Source of the DNA: CAZUGO01 sp964619935
Lineage (GTDB): Bacteria > Planctomycetota > Phycisphaerae > UBA1845 > CAIVHJ01
Direction: 5' to 3'
Assembly (NCBI GenBank): GCA_964619935.1
Contig: CAZUGO010000090.1
Location: forward strand, 1 to 64,000
DNA: 64,000 bases
Shown here: piece by piece, positions 18,013 through 26,351 of the stretch
Position numbering within the stretch: position 1 is the first letter of the stretch
Layout of the letters: every line of letters starts with the position of its first letter
Position numbers and translations under genes: made by a program
Notes under the pieces: generated by a model
The model's database searches: none
What the model saw: only the letters and a program-made list of their open reading frames with translations
Told to the model about the DNA's origin: nothing

Positions 18013-19467
18013 TTAGGACAGATTCATGGTCATCAGGAACTCGGCGTTGGTCCGGACCTTGGCCAACCGCGAGCGCAGCAGCTCGACCGATTCGACCACG
18101 CTCATGTCCGACAGCACGCGGCGCAGCTTGTAGACCAGTTCCAGCTCCTTGGCGTCGAGAATCAGTTCCTCTTTGCGGGTGCCCGATGCCGGAATATCGA
18201 TTGCCGGATAGGTGCGGCGTTCGACCAGGCGGCGATCGAGATGCAGTTCGCTGTTGCCGGTGCCCTTGAACTCCTCGAAGATGACCTCGTCCATCTTGGA
18301 GCCGGTGTCCACCAATGCCGTGCCGATGATGGTCAGCGAGCCGCCCTCTTCAATGCTGCGGGCCGCGCCGAAGAACCGCTTGGGTTTCTGCAGGGCATTG
18401 GCATCCACACCGCCCGACAGGATCTTGCCGGAATGGGGGACTTCGGTGTTGTAGGCCCGGGCCAGCCGGGTAATCGAGTCCAGGAGAATGACCACGTCGC
18501 GACCGTACTCGACCACCCGCTTGGCCTTCTCGATGACCATCTCGGCCACCTGCACGTGCCGTGAGGCCGGCTCGTCGAACGTCGAGCTGATGACCTCGGC
18601 CTGGGTGGCGCGCTCCATCTCGGTGACTTCTTCCGGGCGCTCGTCGATCAACAGGATGATCAGGTAGACTTCCGGATGGTTGGTCGAAATGGCGTTGGCC
18701 ATCTTTTGCAGCAGCACCGTCTTGCCGGTGCGCGGCGGGGCCACGATCAACATCCGCTGGCCTTTGCCGATGGGCGTGACCAGGTCCACGATGCGCATGT
18801 TCAGCTCCTCCGGGTTGGTCTCCAGGATCAGGCGCTGCTCCGGGTGCAGCGGCGTGAGGTCCTCGAAGTTCGTCTTCTCGGTGACCACTTCCGGATCTTC
18901 ATAATTGATGGCTTCCACGCGCAGCAGGGCGAAGTAGCGCTCGGATTCCTTGGGGGGTCGGATCTGGCCGGCCACGATGTGCCCGTTGCGCAGGCCGAAG
19001 CGGCGGATCTGCGACGGACTGATGTAGATGTCGTCGGGGCAGGGCAGGTAGTTGTATTCCGGGCTGCGCAGAAACCCGAAGCCGTCCGGGAGGATCTCCA
19101 GCACGCCCTCGCCGTACATCAGCCCGTTTTGCTGGATGCGACCCTTCAGAATCTGGAAGATCAGGTCCTGCTTCTTCAGGCCGACGTACTCCTCGATGCC
19201 CTCCTCCTTGGCGATGTCGTGGAGTTCGGCGACGGTCATTTTCTGCAAGTCGGTGATGTGCAGCTCACCGCGCTTGACTTCTTCGTATTTTGCATGGGTT
19301 TCGTCGTCGACCGCCGGTTCCGGTGGGGATGCCACTGCGGCATGCTCGGTGTCGACGTCGTCGGTGGCGATCGCGGTCGAGGTGCCCTGCGGCCCGCGGT
19401 GCTTCGACGACGGCGACTTGCCGGTTCGGCCTCGGCTCTGGCCTTGTCCTTGATTCTTCCTGGCCAT
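18013..19467 (-). CDS. rho: Transcription termination factor Rho
   Basis: This 484-residue protein has the full Rho architecture. A basic Gln/Gly/Arg/Ser-rich N-terminal extension (about 1-60) precedes the helical Rho-N region (about 65-110) and the RNA-binding cold-shock-like domain with LPDGFGFLRSPEYNYLPCPD (126-145). The hexameric ATPase follows, with P-loop APPRTGKT (243-250) and LLDSITRLARAYN, then the Q/R-loop region GGVDANALQKPKRFFGAARS. It binds C-rich nascent RNA and uses ATP to release RNA polymerase. AGGAGG lies seven bases before the ATG. Extended, disordered N-termini are common in planctomycete and actinobacterial Rho proteins. Confidence 0.96.
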   Translation of the reverse strand: MARKNQGQGQSRGRTGKSPSSKHRGPQGTSTAIATDDVDTEHAAVASPPEPAVDDETHAKYEEVKRGELHITDLQKMTVAELHDIAKEEGIEEYVGLKKQDLIFQILKGRIQQNGLMYGEGVLEILPDGFGFLRSPEYNYLPCPDDIYISPSQIRRFGLRNGHIVAGQIRPPKESERYFALLRVEAINYEDPEVVTEKTNFEDLTPLHPEQRLILETNPEELNMRIVDLVTPIGKGQRMLIVAPPRTGKTVLLQKMANAISTNHPEVYLIILLIDERPEEVTEMERATQAEVISSTFDEPASRHVQVAEMVIEKAKRVVEYGRDVVILLDSITRLARAYNTEVPHSGKILSGGVDANALQKPKRFFGAARSIEEGGSLTIIGTALVDTGSKMDEVIFEEFKGTGNSELHLDRRLVERRTYPAIDIPASGTRKEELILDAKELELVYKLRRVLSDMSVVESVELLRSRLAKVRTNAEFLMTMNLS

Positions 19468-19590
19468 GAAACTTCCTCCTGTGTGTGAGAATCCTAACGC
19501 GGATTCTGAAATGCTGCTCCATTCACGAAACGCTCAGCGGCAAGCCAAGTGATTTCAACGATGCTTCGTTCGTGAAAGAAAGTGGAAAAA
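19468..19590 (-). promoter_or_regulatory. Structured rho leader region
   Basis: In the 123 bases before rho, AGAATCC (19488-19494) and GGATTCT (19501-19507) form a perfect 7-bp hairpin immediately before the ribosome site. A second inverted repeat, TTCACGAA (19522-19529) with TTCGTGAA (19569-19576), could close a larger structure. rho is autoregulated in studied bacteria, so these may be control elements. Function here is inference. Confidence 0.4.
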
Positions 19591-20199
19591 TTAAGAGGTA
19601 ATCAATTGCTGGTAGATGTCTGCTACCCGGCTGCGAAGCGTGTTGATATCAGAGTTGTTCTCTACAATATAATCGGATTGGTTTCGCTTGGTGTCCAGCG
19701 GATTCTGCAGTTTTTCCCTCCGCCGCAGTTCGGATTCATCCCAGCCGCGGTCGCGCTGGGCCCGCCGGATGCGCTCCTGCTCGGTCACCTCCACAAAGAC
19801 AACGTGGTCACACAACTCCTGTTGCCCGACTTCGAACAGCAACGGCACGTCCAGCACAATCAGCGGGACACGATCATCAGCCATCAACTGCTGCATCAAT
19901 TCCTGGCGCCGCTCATCGATGAGCGGATGGGTCAGTCGCTCCAGCCGCCGGCGCTGCTCCGGATCGGAAAACACAATGTCCGCAATCCGCCGGCGATCAG
20001 GCCGTCCGGAGGGGTCATAGAGGTCAGCGCCCCACCAGGACTGAATCAGCCGTCTGACGTCAGGGCGGAGCAGCACTTCATGGTTGAGCGTGTCCGAACT
20101 GATCACCCCGGCTCCCAGCTCCCCAAACAGGCGGGCAACCAAGCTCTTGCCCGACGCGATCCCGCCTGCCACACCCACCAGTGGCTTTCGGTTCTTCAC
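19591..20199 (-). CDS. coaE: Dephospho-CoA kinase
   Basis: The protein is 202 residues, the normal CoaE length. The P-loop GGIASGKS lies at 13-20. SSDTLNHEVL matches the conserved D-aspartate/substrate loop, LTHPLIDERR the CoA-binding helix, and VPLLFEVG the conserved DxPLLFE element. It phosphorylates the 3'-hydroxyl of dephospho-CoA, the last step of coenzyme A synthesis, in the cytoplasm. It lies upstream of rho with a 123-bp gap on the same strand. It has its own likely promoter about 170 bases upstream. Confidence 0.95.
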   Translation of the reverse strand: MKNRKPLVGVAGGIASGKSLVARLFGELGAGVISSDTLNHEVLLRPDVRRLIQSWWGADLYDPSGRPDRRRIADIVFSDPEQRRRLERLTHPLIDERRQELMQQLMADDRVPLIVLDVPLLFEVGQQELCDHVVFVEVTEQERIRRAQRDRGWDESELRRREKLQNPLDTKRNQSDYIVENNSDINTLRSRVADIYQQLITS

Positions 20200-20375
20200 C
20201 TGGCGCTCCCGGGGGTCGTGATCTCCAGAATTGCCGGGGCCGGCGGGCTCGGAAAAGCCACAAAAACAGGCGCCGGCTCAGGGAATCAAATCTGTCATTC
20301 TGGAAATTAACGACAGTTGGAAAGGATCCAACCCAACCCCGGCAGGGTCACGGTTGTGCCACCGAAGACGCCTGT

Positions 20376-20404
20376 ATCATAACGTCGTCGCGAAGCAATG
20401 TCAC
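20376..20404 (-). promoter_or_regulatory. Candidate sigma-70-type promoter for coaE
   Basis: On the minus strand GTGACA (20404-20399) and TATGAT (20381-20376) are separated by exactly 17 bases. This gives a start near 20369 and a leader of about 170 bases before coaE. The surrounding 270-bp gap (20200-20470) holds no recognised gene. Confidence 0.5.
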
Positions 20405-20470
20405 CAGGGAATTTCCAAATTAATGCGCTGCCGTGGGGCGCGGTCGGCGGGAGTTCAAGCCGGTGTCCGT

Positions 20471-21034
20471 CTAGGGCTCGGCGTCGGATTGCTCGGCAAA
20501 ACGCTCGGCGGTGAACAGCGACACCCGGGTGTCGGGTTGCTTCCAGGCGTCCGCAGGCAGTTTGGCCTTATCGCGGCAGCAGCGCCGGAGGAATTCCTCC
20601 TTGCTCCAACGAAATTCAAGTGCCACCTGAGGGAGAAAGCAGCCGGACTTCCCTCCAGATTCCACGATAACGCCGTGGCGGCCCAGTTCCAACGACAAGG
20701 GGTCAGTGGTGGGCCGGGGAAAATCGGCCAAAGTGATTTCGATCACCAAGTCCGGCAGTTCGGGCAGGGTCAGCGGCCGGCGGTCAAAACGCGGGTCGTG
20801 CACCGCCAGGGCGGCGACCTGCCCGACGGTGGTCAGCACCTCGGGATGGACGGAGAAAGTTCCCATGCAGCCGCGCAGGGTACCGCGGACACGCAGGGTG
20901 ACGAACACCCCGCCGATAGGGACTTGCGCCGCTATCCGGCTTCCGGGGGCTGGACACGGGCGGCCGGTCACTTCGGCGGCCACCGCCCGGCGGGCCGCTT
21001 GGAGCAGCGCTTTCTGGTATTCGGTGGCAGGCAT
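20471..21034 (-). CDS. amrA: AMMECR1 domain protein
   Basis: This 187-residue protein spans one AMMECR1 domain, including the invariant LRGCMG hexapeptide, a preceding GVFVTLRVRG strand, AALAVHDPRF and the EFRWSKEEFLRRCC C-terminal region. AMMECR1 is one of the three parts of the AmmeMemoRadiSam system. The radical SAM part is at 6975-8120, which suggests the module is dispersed rather than an operon here. The biochemical role is not established for bacteria. The start at 21034 lacks a clear ribosome site. Confidence 0.88.
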   Translation of the reverse strand: MPATEYQKALLQAARRAVAAEVTGRPCPAPGSRIAAQVPIGGVFVTLRVRGTLRGCMGTFSVHPEVLTTVGQVAALAVHDPRFDRRPLTLPELPDLVIEITLADFPRPTTDPLSLELGRHGVIVESGGKSGCFLPQVALEFRWSKEEFLRRCCRDKAKLPADAWKQPDTRVSLFTAERFAEQSDAEP

Positions 21035-21091
21035 GTCGTCTATTGTAACGCAAGCGCCGCCTGGCGCGGCTGGCGGGATCCGCTCCGGGGC

Positions 21092-22090
21092 TCACCGGCC
21101 CGGAGCCGGGCTGGTGTAGCGCGACAGCACGAAGGTCGCCACGAAGCCCAGGGCTGCCAGGGCCAGGCCGCCGGCGTAATCGGAGAGGGTCGATTCGGCG
21201 TCGAACCGCCACAGGCCGACGACCGATCCCAACAGGATGCCCAGCAGCAGACCGAGCGTCGGCTTGGCGTGGCGCCGGAGCAACCAGCGCAACAAGTTGG
21301 TCATGGTGACCAGACCGGCCAACGTGCCGGCCGCCAGGGGAATGAGCACGTGCAACCCGAGCGCATCGCCCTGCCTCCCGCCGGACAACAGGTAGGCCTT
21401 GGTGGCGTCGATGGCTGCCAGCGCGGTCTCGTACCGATCGATGACCAACAGCACGTAGGACCCGCTGATTCCCGGCAGAACCATGGCAGCGGCGGCCATC
21501 GCGCCACCGATCAGGTCCAGGGTGTACTGGGGCTGGATCTGGAGCGTTCCGCCGGCGATCTCGGCCTGGATGTGGGCGCGATTCGGTTTGGGGGTGCGGG
21601 TGACCGCGACCGCGGTCATGGCCCCCAGCCCGAGGATGATCATCAGCACGGCGGAAGCATTCAGGGGGCGGACCATGCGGTTCAGCAGCGGTACGCCGCC
21701 CAGGGTCAGGCCGATGAACAGGGAGTACATCGCCGCCGGGTAAGCGGTGACCAAGGCCAGTACCGACTTTGCCAAAAGGACGATGCACGCAAACGCGCAA
21801 CCGGCGATCGTCAGAACCAGAAACAGCGCGCGACGGCTGAATTTCAGCCGGGTCAGGTCGGCGACGCTGCTGACCACGTCATCGTACAGCCCCACCACCA
21901 GGATCATGGTTCCGCCGCTGACCCCGGGGACCAGGTTGGCCAGCCCCATCAGGACGCCACCCAGGACCACTCGTCCCAGCGTTCGTGGGCGCACCATCGG
22001 CGCCAAGTCATGCGTCGCGGTGTGGCCGAGGACTTCAGTCATCTTTACGCCCATAAAGGTCCTGTCGGCAGTGTCATGGGGTGGGTTCAT
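21092..22090 (-). CDS. DUF368 family membrane protein, PopT-type undecaprenyl-phosphate translocase
   Basis: This polytopic membrane protein is up to 332 residues with about nine helices. The diagnostic N-terminal motif is LANLVPGVSGGTM, with a related repeat LPGISGSYVLLVI in the second half, an internal duplication typical of DUF368. Family members (PopT) were shown to recycle undecaprenyl phosphate across the inner membrane, feeding peptidoglycan and surface-glycan synthesis. That fits the many polysaccharide genes in this window. Start choice is ambiguous. The ATG at 22090 shares TGATG with the upstream lipoprotein stop, suggesting coupling, while the ATG at 22054 has AGGA five bases upstream. 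Confidence 0.85.
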   Translation of the reverse strand: MNPPHDTADRTFMGVKMTEVLGHTATHDLAPMVRPRTLGRVVLGGVLMGLANLVPGVSGGTMILVVGLYDDVVSSVADLTRLKFSRRALFLVLTIAGCAFACIVLLAKSVLALVTAYPAAMYSLFIGLTLGGVPLLNRMVRPLNASAVLMIILGLGAMTAVAVTRTPKPNRAHIQAEIAGGTLQIQPQYTLDLIGGAMAAAAMVLPGISGSYVLLVIDRYETALAAIDATKAYLLSGGRQGDALGLHVLIPLAAGTLAGLVTMTNLLRWLLRRHAKPTLGLLLGILLGSVVGLWRFDAESTLSDYAGGLALAALGFVATFVLSRYTSPAPGR

Positions 22091-22629
22091 CAGGAATGAG
22101 ACGATCGGGCCGCCAACTGGTTGAGGTAGGCCTGCTTGACGCGCGCTGGGGCGGGTTCAAAGCGCCAGTGTTCCTGCTCTGGAACCACCAGCAGGACAAC
22201 ATCGCGGTCCTGGAGCCGTTCGGAGCGCTGCTTGGCTTCATCCTTGATCCGCAGGAAGGCGTGCAACAAGTACATCGGCTGGTCCTGAGGCACCAGGATC
22301 CCGTCCTTCCGGAAGCGGACCGGCCGCAGGGTCTTGACCTCCAGATGCTCCATGGCGCTCAGCAGTTGGGCGAATCGTTTGCGGCTGGTGGGCTGGCGCT
22401 CGATGCCCCACAACAGCCGGTACTGGTCGTAGTCGCCGGCGGCGCCGGCCGCCACTGCGTTGCGGACGAAGCGGTTGACCGCCTCGTCCCTGCAGGTGGC
22501 GTCTGGGCCCCAGTGGACGGGGACCGACCCCGCGGCGGCAGGTGCCGGCGAAGTGCCGACGGCGGGGGGCCTGCAGCCCACCAGCAGCAGGCAGACGATG
22601 GCAGGTGCATAGCGCGCGCTGGGTCTCAT
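22090..22629 (-). CDS. Predicted lipoprotein of unknown function
   Basis: From the ATG at 22629 the 179-residue product begins with a lipoprotein signal (RYAPAIVCLLLVGC, lipid-attached Cys about 19), then a Pro/Ala-rich linker and a mixed alpha/beta domain with no recognised family. A longer open frame exists, but its first 36 residues lack signal-like character. The stop overlaps the DUF368 start by one base (TGATG), so the two are translated together. The protein may assist or localise with the translocase at the envelope, which is inference from coupling only. Confidence 0.65.
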   Translation of the reverse strand: MRPSARYAPAIVCLLLVGCRPPAVGTSPAPAAAGSVPVHWGPDATCRDEAVNRFVRNAVAAGAAGDYDQYRLLWGIERQPTSRKRFAQLLSAMEHLEVKTLRPVRFRKDGILVPQDQPMYLLHAFLRIKDEAKQRSERLQDRDVVLLVVPEQEHWRFEPAPARVKQAYLNQLAARSSHS

Positions 22630-22860
22630 TGGCAGGTCATCCACCGGAGCCGAAAAAACCGTTCCCGCCGCTGATCTTAGGTCGGCCGGCCCGCAGCGCC
22701 AACCGGCTGCCGGCGGGGTGGTGACACCCGCCGGCACTCGAGGTCAGCGCCGCAGGGGTCGGCAACGGAAAATATTAGCCGCTTTTGCAGCGCGGCGGCT
22801 TGTTTTTTGCGGACGAAGGTCTATTCTGAAGCGTTTGTGCATTAGAGGGAAGATGCCGGC

Positions 22861-23331
22861 ATGAAGCTGACCCACAGCTTGAGATCGGACCGTGTCAAAC
22901 ACCTGCGGCTCAAGACCCCGCTGGTGGTGCAGCCTGGGACTCCGGTCCGAGAAGCCATCGCCCTGATGCAGCGGACCAAGGAAGGTTGCGTGCTGGTCTG
23001 CGACCCATCGGGCACGGTGGTGGGCATCTTCACCGAGCGGGACGTGCTCCGCCGCGTTATCGGCGAACGTGTGCTGCCGGATTCGCCGATGACTGAAGTC
23101 ATGAGTACCAAGCTGGCGTGCGTGCGGGAAACCGATACCGTGACCCGCGCCTTGCAGTTGCTTCATCGCGAAGGGCTGCGGCACCTGCCGGTGGTCGATG
23201 ACCAGCACCAGGCGGTCGGGCTGGTGTCGATCCGGCGGGTCTTCGAATATCTGGTGGAACACTTCCCGCAGGAAGTCTACAACCTGCCACCGGACTCTTC
23301 GACCGTTGTGGAGTCGAGGGAAGGTGCCTAG
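22861..23331 (+). CDS. CBS domain pair protein
   Basis: The protein is 156 residues and consists of two tandem CBS motifs. The first is about 18-75 (VQPGTPVREAIALM, then VVGIFTERDVLRRV) and the second about 83-145 (RETDTVTRALQLLHREGLRH, then AVGLVSIRRVFEYL). CBS pairs (Bateman modules) bind adenosine nucleotides or related ligands and regulate partner proteins. This one lies just upstream of korAB. A second CBS protein lies just downstream, suggesting energy-state sensing linked to that enzyme (inference). Confidence 0.88.
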   Translation: MKLTHSLRSDRVKHLRLKTPLVVQPGTPVREAIALMQRTKEGCVLVCDPSGTVVGIFTERDVLRRVIGERVLPDSPMTEVMSTKLACVRETDTVTRALQLLHREGLRHLPVVDDQHQAVGLVSIRRVFEYLVEHFPQEVYNLPPDSSTVVESREGA

Positions 23332-23365
23332 CGCTGGTGCTTTTTAGAATTGTGCCTCTGGGGAG

Positions 23366-23382
23366 AGAACGAGTTCTATAAT
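23366..23382 (+). promoter_or_regulatory. Candidate korAB -10 element with overlapping inverted repeat
   Basis: TATAAT at 23377-23382 lies 27 bases before the KorA ATG. The inverted repeat AGAAC-GA-GTTCT (23366-23377) abuts and overlaps its first base, which is where an operator could block polymerase. No clear -35 at 17 bp is seen. Confidence 0.35.
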
Positions 23383-23408
23383 TCAACAGAATAGGAGTTG
23401 CGACGACG

Positions 23409-25286
23409 ATGATCGCGAAAACGGGTGATCAAACGGGCCTCAAGCCCGTGCAGGAGTTGGAAGCCGTCACCATCCGCTTCTGCGGCGACTCGGGCGACGG
23501 CATGCAACTGGCCGGCACCCAGTTCACCAATACCTCTGCATTATTTGGAAACGACGTCAGCACCTTGCCCGACTTCCCGGCCGAGATCCGGGCGCCGGCG
23601 GGGACGCTGGCCGGAGTCAGCGGGTTCCAGATTCGGTTCAGTTCCCAGGAGATTTACACGCCCGGCGACCTGGTCGACGTGCTGGTGGCCATGAACCCGG
23701 CGGCCCTGAAGTCCAACATCGGCGACCTGATCGACGGCGGCGTGCTGATCGTCAATGAGGACGAGTTCACCGTCGGCAACCTCAAGAAGGCCGGCTACGC
23801 GGACAACCCACTCCAGGACCGCAGCCTGCAGAAGTACCAACTGCACAAGGTCAAGATCACTTCCATGAACAAGGAGGCGCTCCAGGATTCGCAACTGACT
23901 GCGAAGGGCGTGGATCGCTGCAAGAACTTCTTTGCCCTGGGTCTGGTGTACTGGTTGTACGGCCGGTCCATGGACACCACCTTGAACTGGATCCAGCGGA
24001 AATTTGCCAAGAATCCGGAGGTGGCCGAGGCCAATGCGAAGGCGCTCAAGTCCGGGTACTACTTCGGCGAGACCACCGAGAGCTTCGCCGTGCAGTACGT
24101 GGTGCCCGGCGCCAAGATCGAACCCGGGCGCTACCGCAAGATCATGGGTCACGAGGCCCTGGCCCTGGGTTTCGTGGCCGCCGCCCGCCTGGCCAACAAG
24201 GGTCTGTTTCTGGGCAGCTATCCGATCACGCCGGCGAGCAGCTTTCTGGAGGAACTTAGCCGCTTCAAGCATTTTGGGGTTAAGACCTTTCAGGCCGAGG
24301 ACGAGATTGCCGCGGTGACCTCGGCCATCGGCGCCGCCTACACCGGCGCCCTGGCGTTGACCAGCACGGCGGGTCCGGGCCTGGCGCTGAAGGGCGAAGC
24401 CATCGGCCTGGCCCTGACCATGGAACTGCCCCTCGTCATCATCGACGTCCAGCGCGGCGGCCCCAGCACCGGGCTGCCGACCAAGACCGAGCAGTCGGAC
24501 CTGAACATCGCGCTGTATGGGCGCCACGGTGAGAGTCCGCAGCCGGTGATCGCGGCTCGGTCGCCCGGGGATTGCTTCTACGCCGCCCTGGAGGCGGCGC
24601 GGATTGCCCTGCAGTACATGACCCCGGTGATTCTGCTGACCGATGGCTATCTGGCCAACGGCAGTGAACCGTGGAAAATTCCCCGTTTCGCGGACCTGAC
24701 GCCGTTTCCGGTGATCCATCCCACGGCGCCCAACGACGGCGATCGCTTCCTGCCGTACGAGCGTGACCAGCGGCTGTCCCGTCCGTGGGCCATCCCCGGC
24801 ACCCCCGGGCTGGAGCATCGCCTCGGCGGTCTGGAGAAGCAGCATCGCACCGGCAACGTCTCGTACGATCCTGACAACCACCACTTCATGACCGAGACCC
24901 GCGCGCGCAAGGTCGCGAACATCAGCCGTGAGTTGCCGCCGACCCCCATCCTCGGGGACGCCAGCGGTGAGTTGCTGGTCATCGGTTGGGGTGGCACTTA
25001 TGGTTCGATCACCACGGCGGTCCAGATGTGCCAGCGCCAGGGATTGCCGGTGTCGGCGATCCACCTGCGCTACCTGAATCCGCTGCCCGATGATCTCGAG
25101 GAGATCGTCGGCCGTTTCGAACGGGTGCTGGTGCCCGAGTTGAACATGGGCCAGCTCCGAACGTATTTGCAATCCAAGCTCTGCCGCGAGTTGGAAGGCC
25201 TGAACAAGGTCGCCGGCAAGCCGTTCCTGGTCACGGAAATCACCGGCCGGATTTCCGAGATGATCAAAGAGAAGGTCACTGTATGA
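23409..25286 (+). CDS. korA: 2-oxoacid:ferredoxin oxidoreductase, fused gamma-alpha subunit (KorA)
   Basis: This is a 625-residue subunit. Residues about 1-190 form the gamma domain (FCGDSGDGMQLAGTQF, then FPAEIRAPAGTLAGVSGFQI). The alpha/pyrimidine-binding domain follows (GSYPITPASSFLEEL, EDEIAAVTSAIGAAYTGA, STAGPGLALKGEAIGLA), ending in a domain II/transketolase-C-like region (LLVIGWGGTYGSI). This gamma-alpha fusion is typical of two-subunit 2-oxoglutarate:ferredoxin oxidoreductases, which convert 2-oxoglutarate, CoA and oxidised ferredoxin to succinyl-CoA, CO2 and reduced ferredoxin. Substrate specificity cannot be fixed from sequence alone. The stop overlaps the KorB start by ATGA. AGGAG lies upstream of the ATG. 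Confidence 0.92.
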   Translation: MIAKTGDQTGLKPVQELEAVTIRFCGDSGDGMQLAGTQFTNTSALFGNDVSTLPDFPAEIRAPAGTLAGVSGFQIRFSSQEIYTPGDLVDVLVAMNPAALKSNIGDLIDGGVLIVNEDEFTVGNLKKAGYADNPLQDRSLQKYQLHKVKITSMNKEALQDSQLTAKGVDRCKNFFALGLVYWLYGRSMDTTLNWIQRKFAKNPEVAEANAKALKSGYYFGETTESFAVQYVVPGAKIEPGRYRKIMGHEALALGFVAAARLANKGLFLGSYPITPASSFLEELSRFKHFGVKTFQAEDEIAAVTSAIGAAYTGALALTSTAGPGLALKGEAIGLALTMELPLVIIDVQRGGPSTGLPTKTEQSDLNIALYGRHGESPQPVIAARSPGDCFYAALEAARIALQYMTPVILLTDGYLANGSEPWKIPRFADLTPFPVIHPTAPNDGDRFLPYERDQRLSRPWAIPGTPGLEHRLGGLEKQHRTGNVSYDPDNHHFMTETRARKVANISRELPPTPILGDASGELLVIGWGGTYGSITTAVQMCQRQGLPVSAIHLRYLNPLPDDLEEIVGRFERVLVPELNMGQLRTYLQSKLCRELEGLNKVAGKPFLVTEITGRISEMIKEKVTV

Positions 25287-26305
25287 ATCCCACTGTCGAA
25301 CTGCCGACTTTGTCGCCCAAGGATTTTGCCTCGGACCAGGACGTCCGCTGGTGCCCGGGATGCGGCGACTACTCCATTCTGGCCCAGGTCAAGAAGATTC
25401 TGCCGACGCTGGGATTCGCCAAGGAACAGTTCCTGTTTGTGTCCGGCATCGGCTGCAGCAGCCGCTTTCCGTACTACCTCGACACTTACGGCCTGCACGG
25501 CATCCACGGGCGGGCCCTGGCCATCGCCACGGGCAGCAAGTGTGCCAATCCCGATCTGCAGGTGTGGGTCATCACCGGCGACGGCGACGGTCTGAGCATC
25601 GGCGGCAACCATCTGTTGCACGCCATTCGGCGCAATGTCGGGATGGTTGTGCTGTTGTTCAACAACCGCATCTACGGATTGACCAAAGGGCAGTACTCGC
25701 CGACGTCGGAACTGGGCAAGAGAACCAAGACCTCCCCGATGGGCAGCATCGATTACCCACTGCGGCCGCTGTCGGTGGCCATCGCTGCCGAGGCCACTTT
25801 TGTGGCCCGTGCGGTCGATGTCGACGTCAAACATCTCGGTGACGTGCTGGGCGAGGCGGCCCGGCATCACGGGACGGCGTTCGTCGAGATCTACCAGGAC
25901 TGCAATATCTTCAACCACAAGGCATTCGAATACGCCAGCGACAAGAACATGAAGGCCGACCATGTGCTGTACCTGGAGCACGGCAAACCGCTGGTCTTCG
26001 GCAAGGATCGCGACAAGGGCATCCGGCTCAACGGGGCAAACCCCGAAGTGGTGACCCTGGGCAACGGCGTCACCGAGGATGACCTGCTGTTTCATAACGA
26101 AGCCGTTGAAGATCCCAGCCTGGCGTTCCTGCTGTCGCGGATGAGCGTCCCGAATTTCCCAGAGCCGCTGGGCATCTTTCGCCGGGTGCGGCGGCCCACC
26201 TATGAAGAGATGATGGTCCAGCAGATTCAGGCCGCCCGCGAGAAGCAAGGCGAAGGCGACATCGATGCCCTGCTCCAGGGCCCGGAAGCCTGGGACGTCA
26301 ACTGA
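25283..26305 (+). CDS. korB: 2-oxoacid:ferredoxin oxidoreductase beta subunit (KorB)
   Basis: The protein is 340 residues and holds the thiamine-diphosphate and one 4Fe-4S cluster. Cys24 and Cys27 lie in WCPGCGDYSIL, a third conserved Cys is in GIGCSSRFPYY, and the TPP/Mg site is GDGDGLSIGGNHLLHA followed by LLFNNRIYGLTKGQYSPTS. These match beta subunits of 2-oxoglutarate:ferredoxin oxidoreductase. It starts within the KorA stop (ATGA), indicating coupled translation of a 1:1 complex. Reduced ferredoxin made here would supply anaerobic or microaerobic metabolism. Confidence 0.93.
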   Translation: MNPTVELPTLSPKDFASDQDVRWCPGCGDYSILAQVKKILPTLGFAKEQFLFVSGIGCSSRFPYYLDTYGLHGIHGRALAIATGSKCANPDLQVWVITGDGDGLSIGGNHLLHAIRRNVGMVVLLFNNRIYGLTKGQYSPTSELGKRTKTSPMGSIDYPLRPLSVAIAAEATFVARAVDVDVKHLGDVLGEAARHHGTAFVEIYQDCNIFNHKAFEYASDKNMKADHVLYLEHGKPLVFGKDRDKGIRLNGANPEVVTLGNGVTEDDLLFHNEAVEDPSLAFLLSRMSVPNFPEPLGIFRRVRRPTYEEMMVQQIQAAREKQGEGDIDALLQGPEAWDVN

Positions 26306-26351
26306 CCCCGGGCGCGCGCCACCCGGCGCAGCCCAAGTGGAGCGTCCGCGC

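Noticed and set aside
20231..22099. Long plus-strand open frame of 622 codons
   Set aside because: It lies antisense to AMMECR1 and DUF368 genes, is Gln/Gly/Arg-rich without domains, and crosses two recognised genes. It is a GC-rich shadow frame.
23541..25172. Minus-strand open frame of 543 codons
   Set aside because: It is antisense to KorA, and its composition is that of a high-GC shadow frame.
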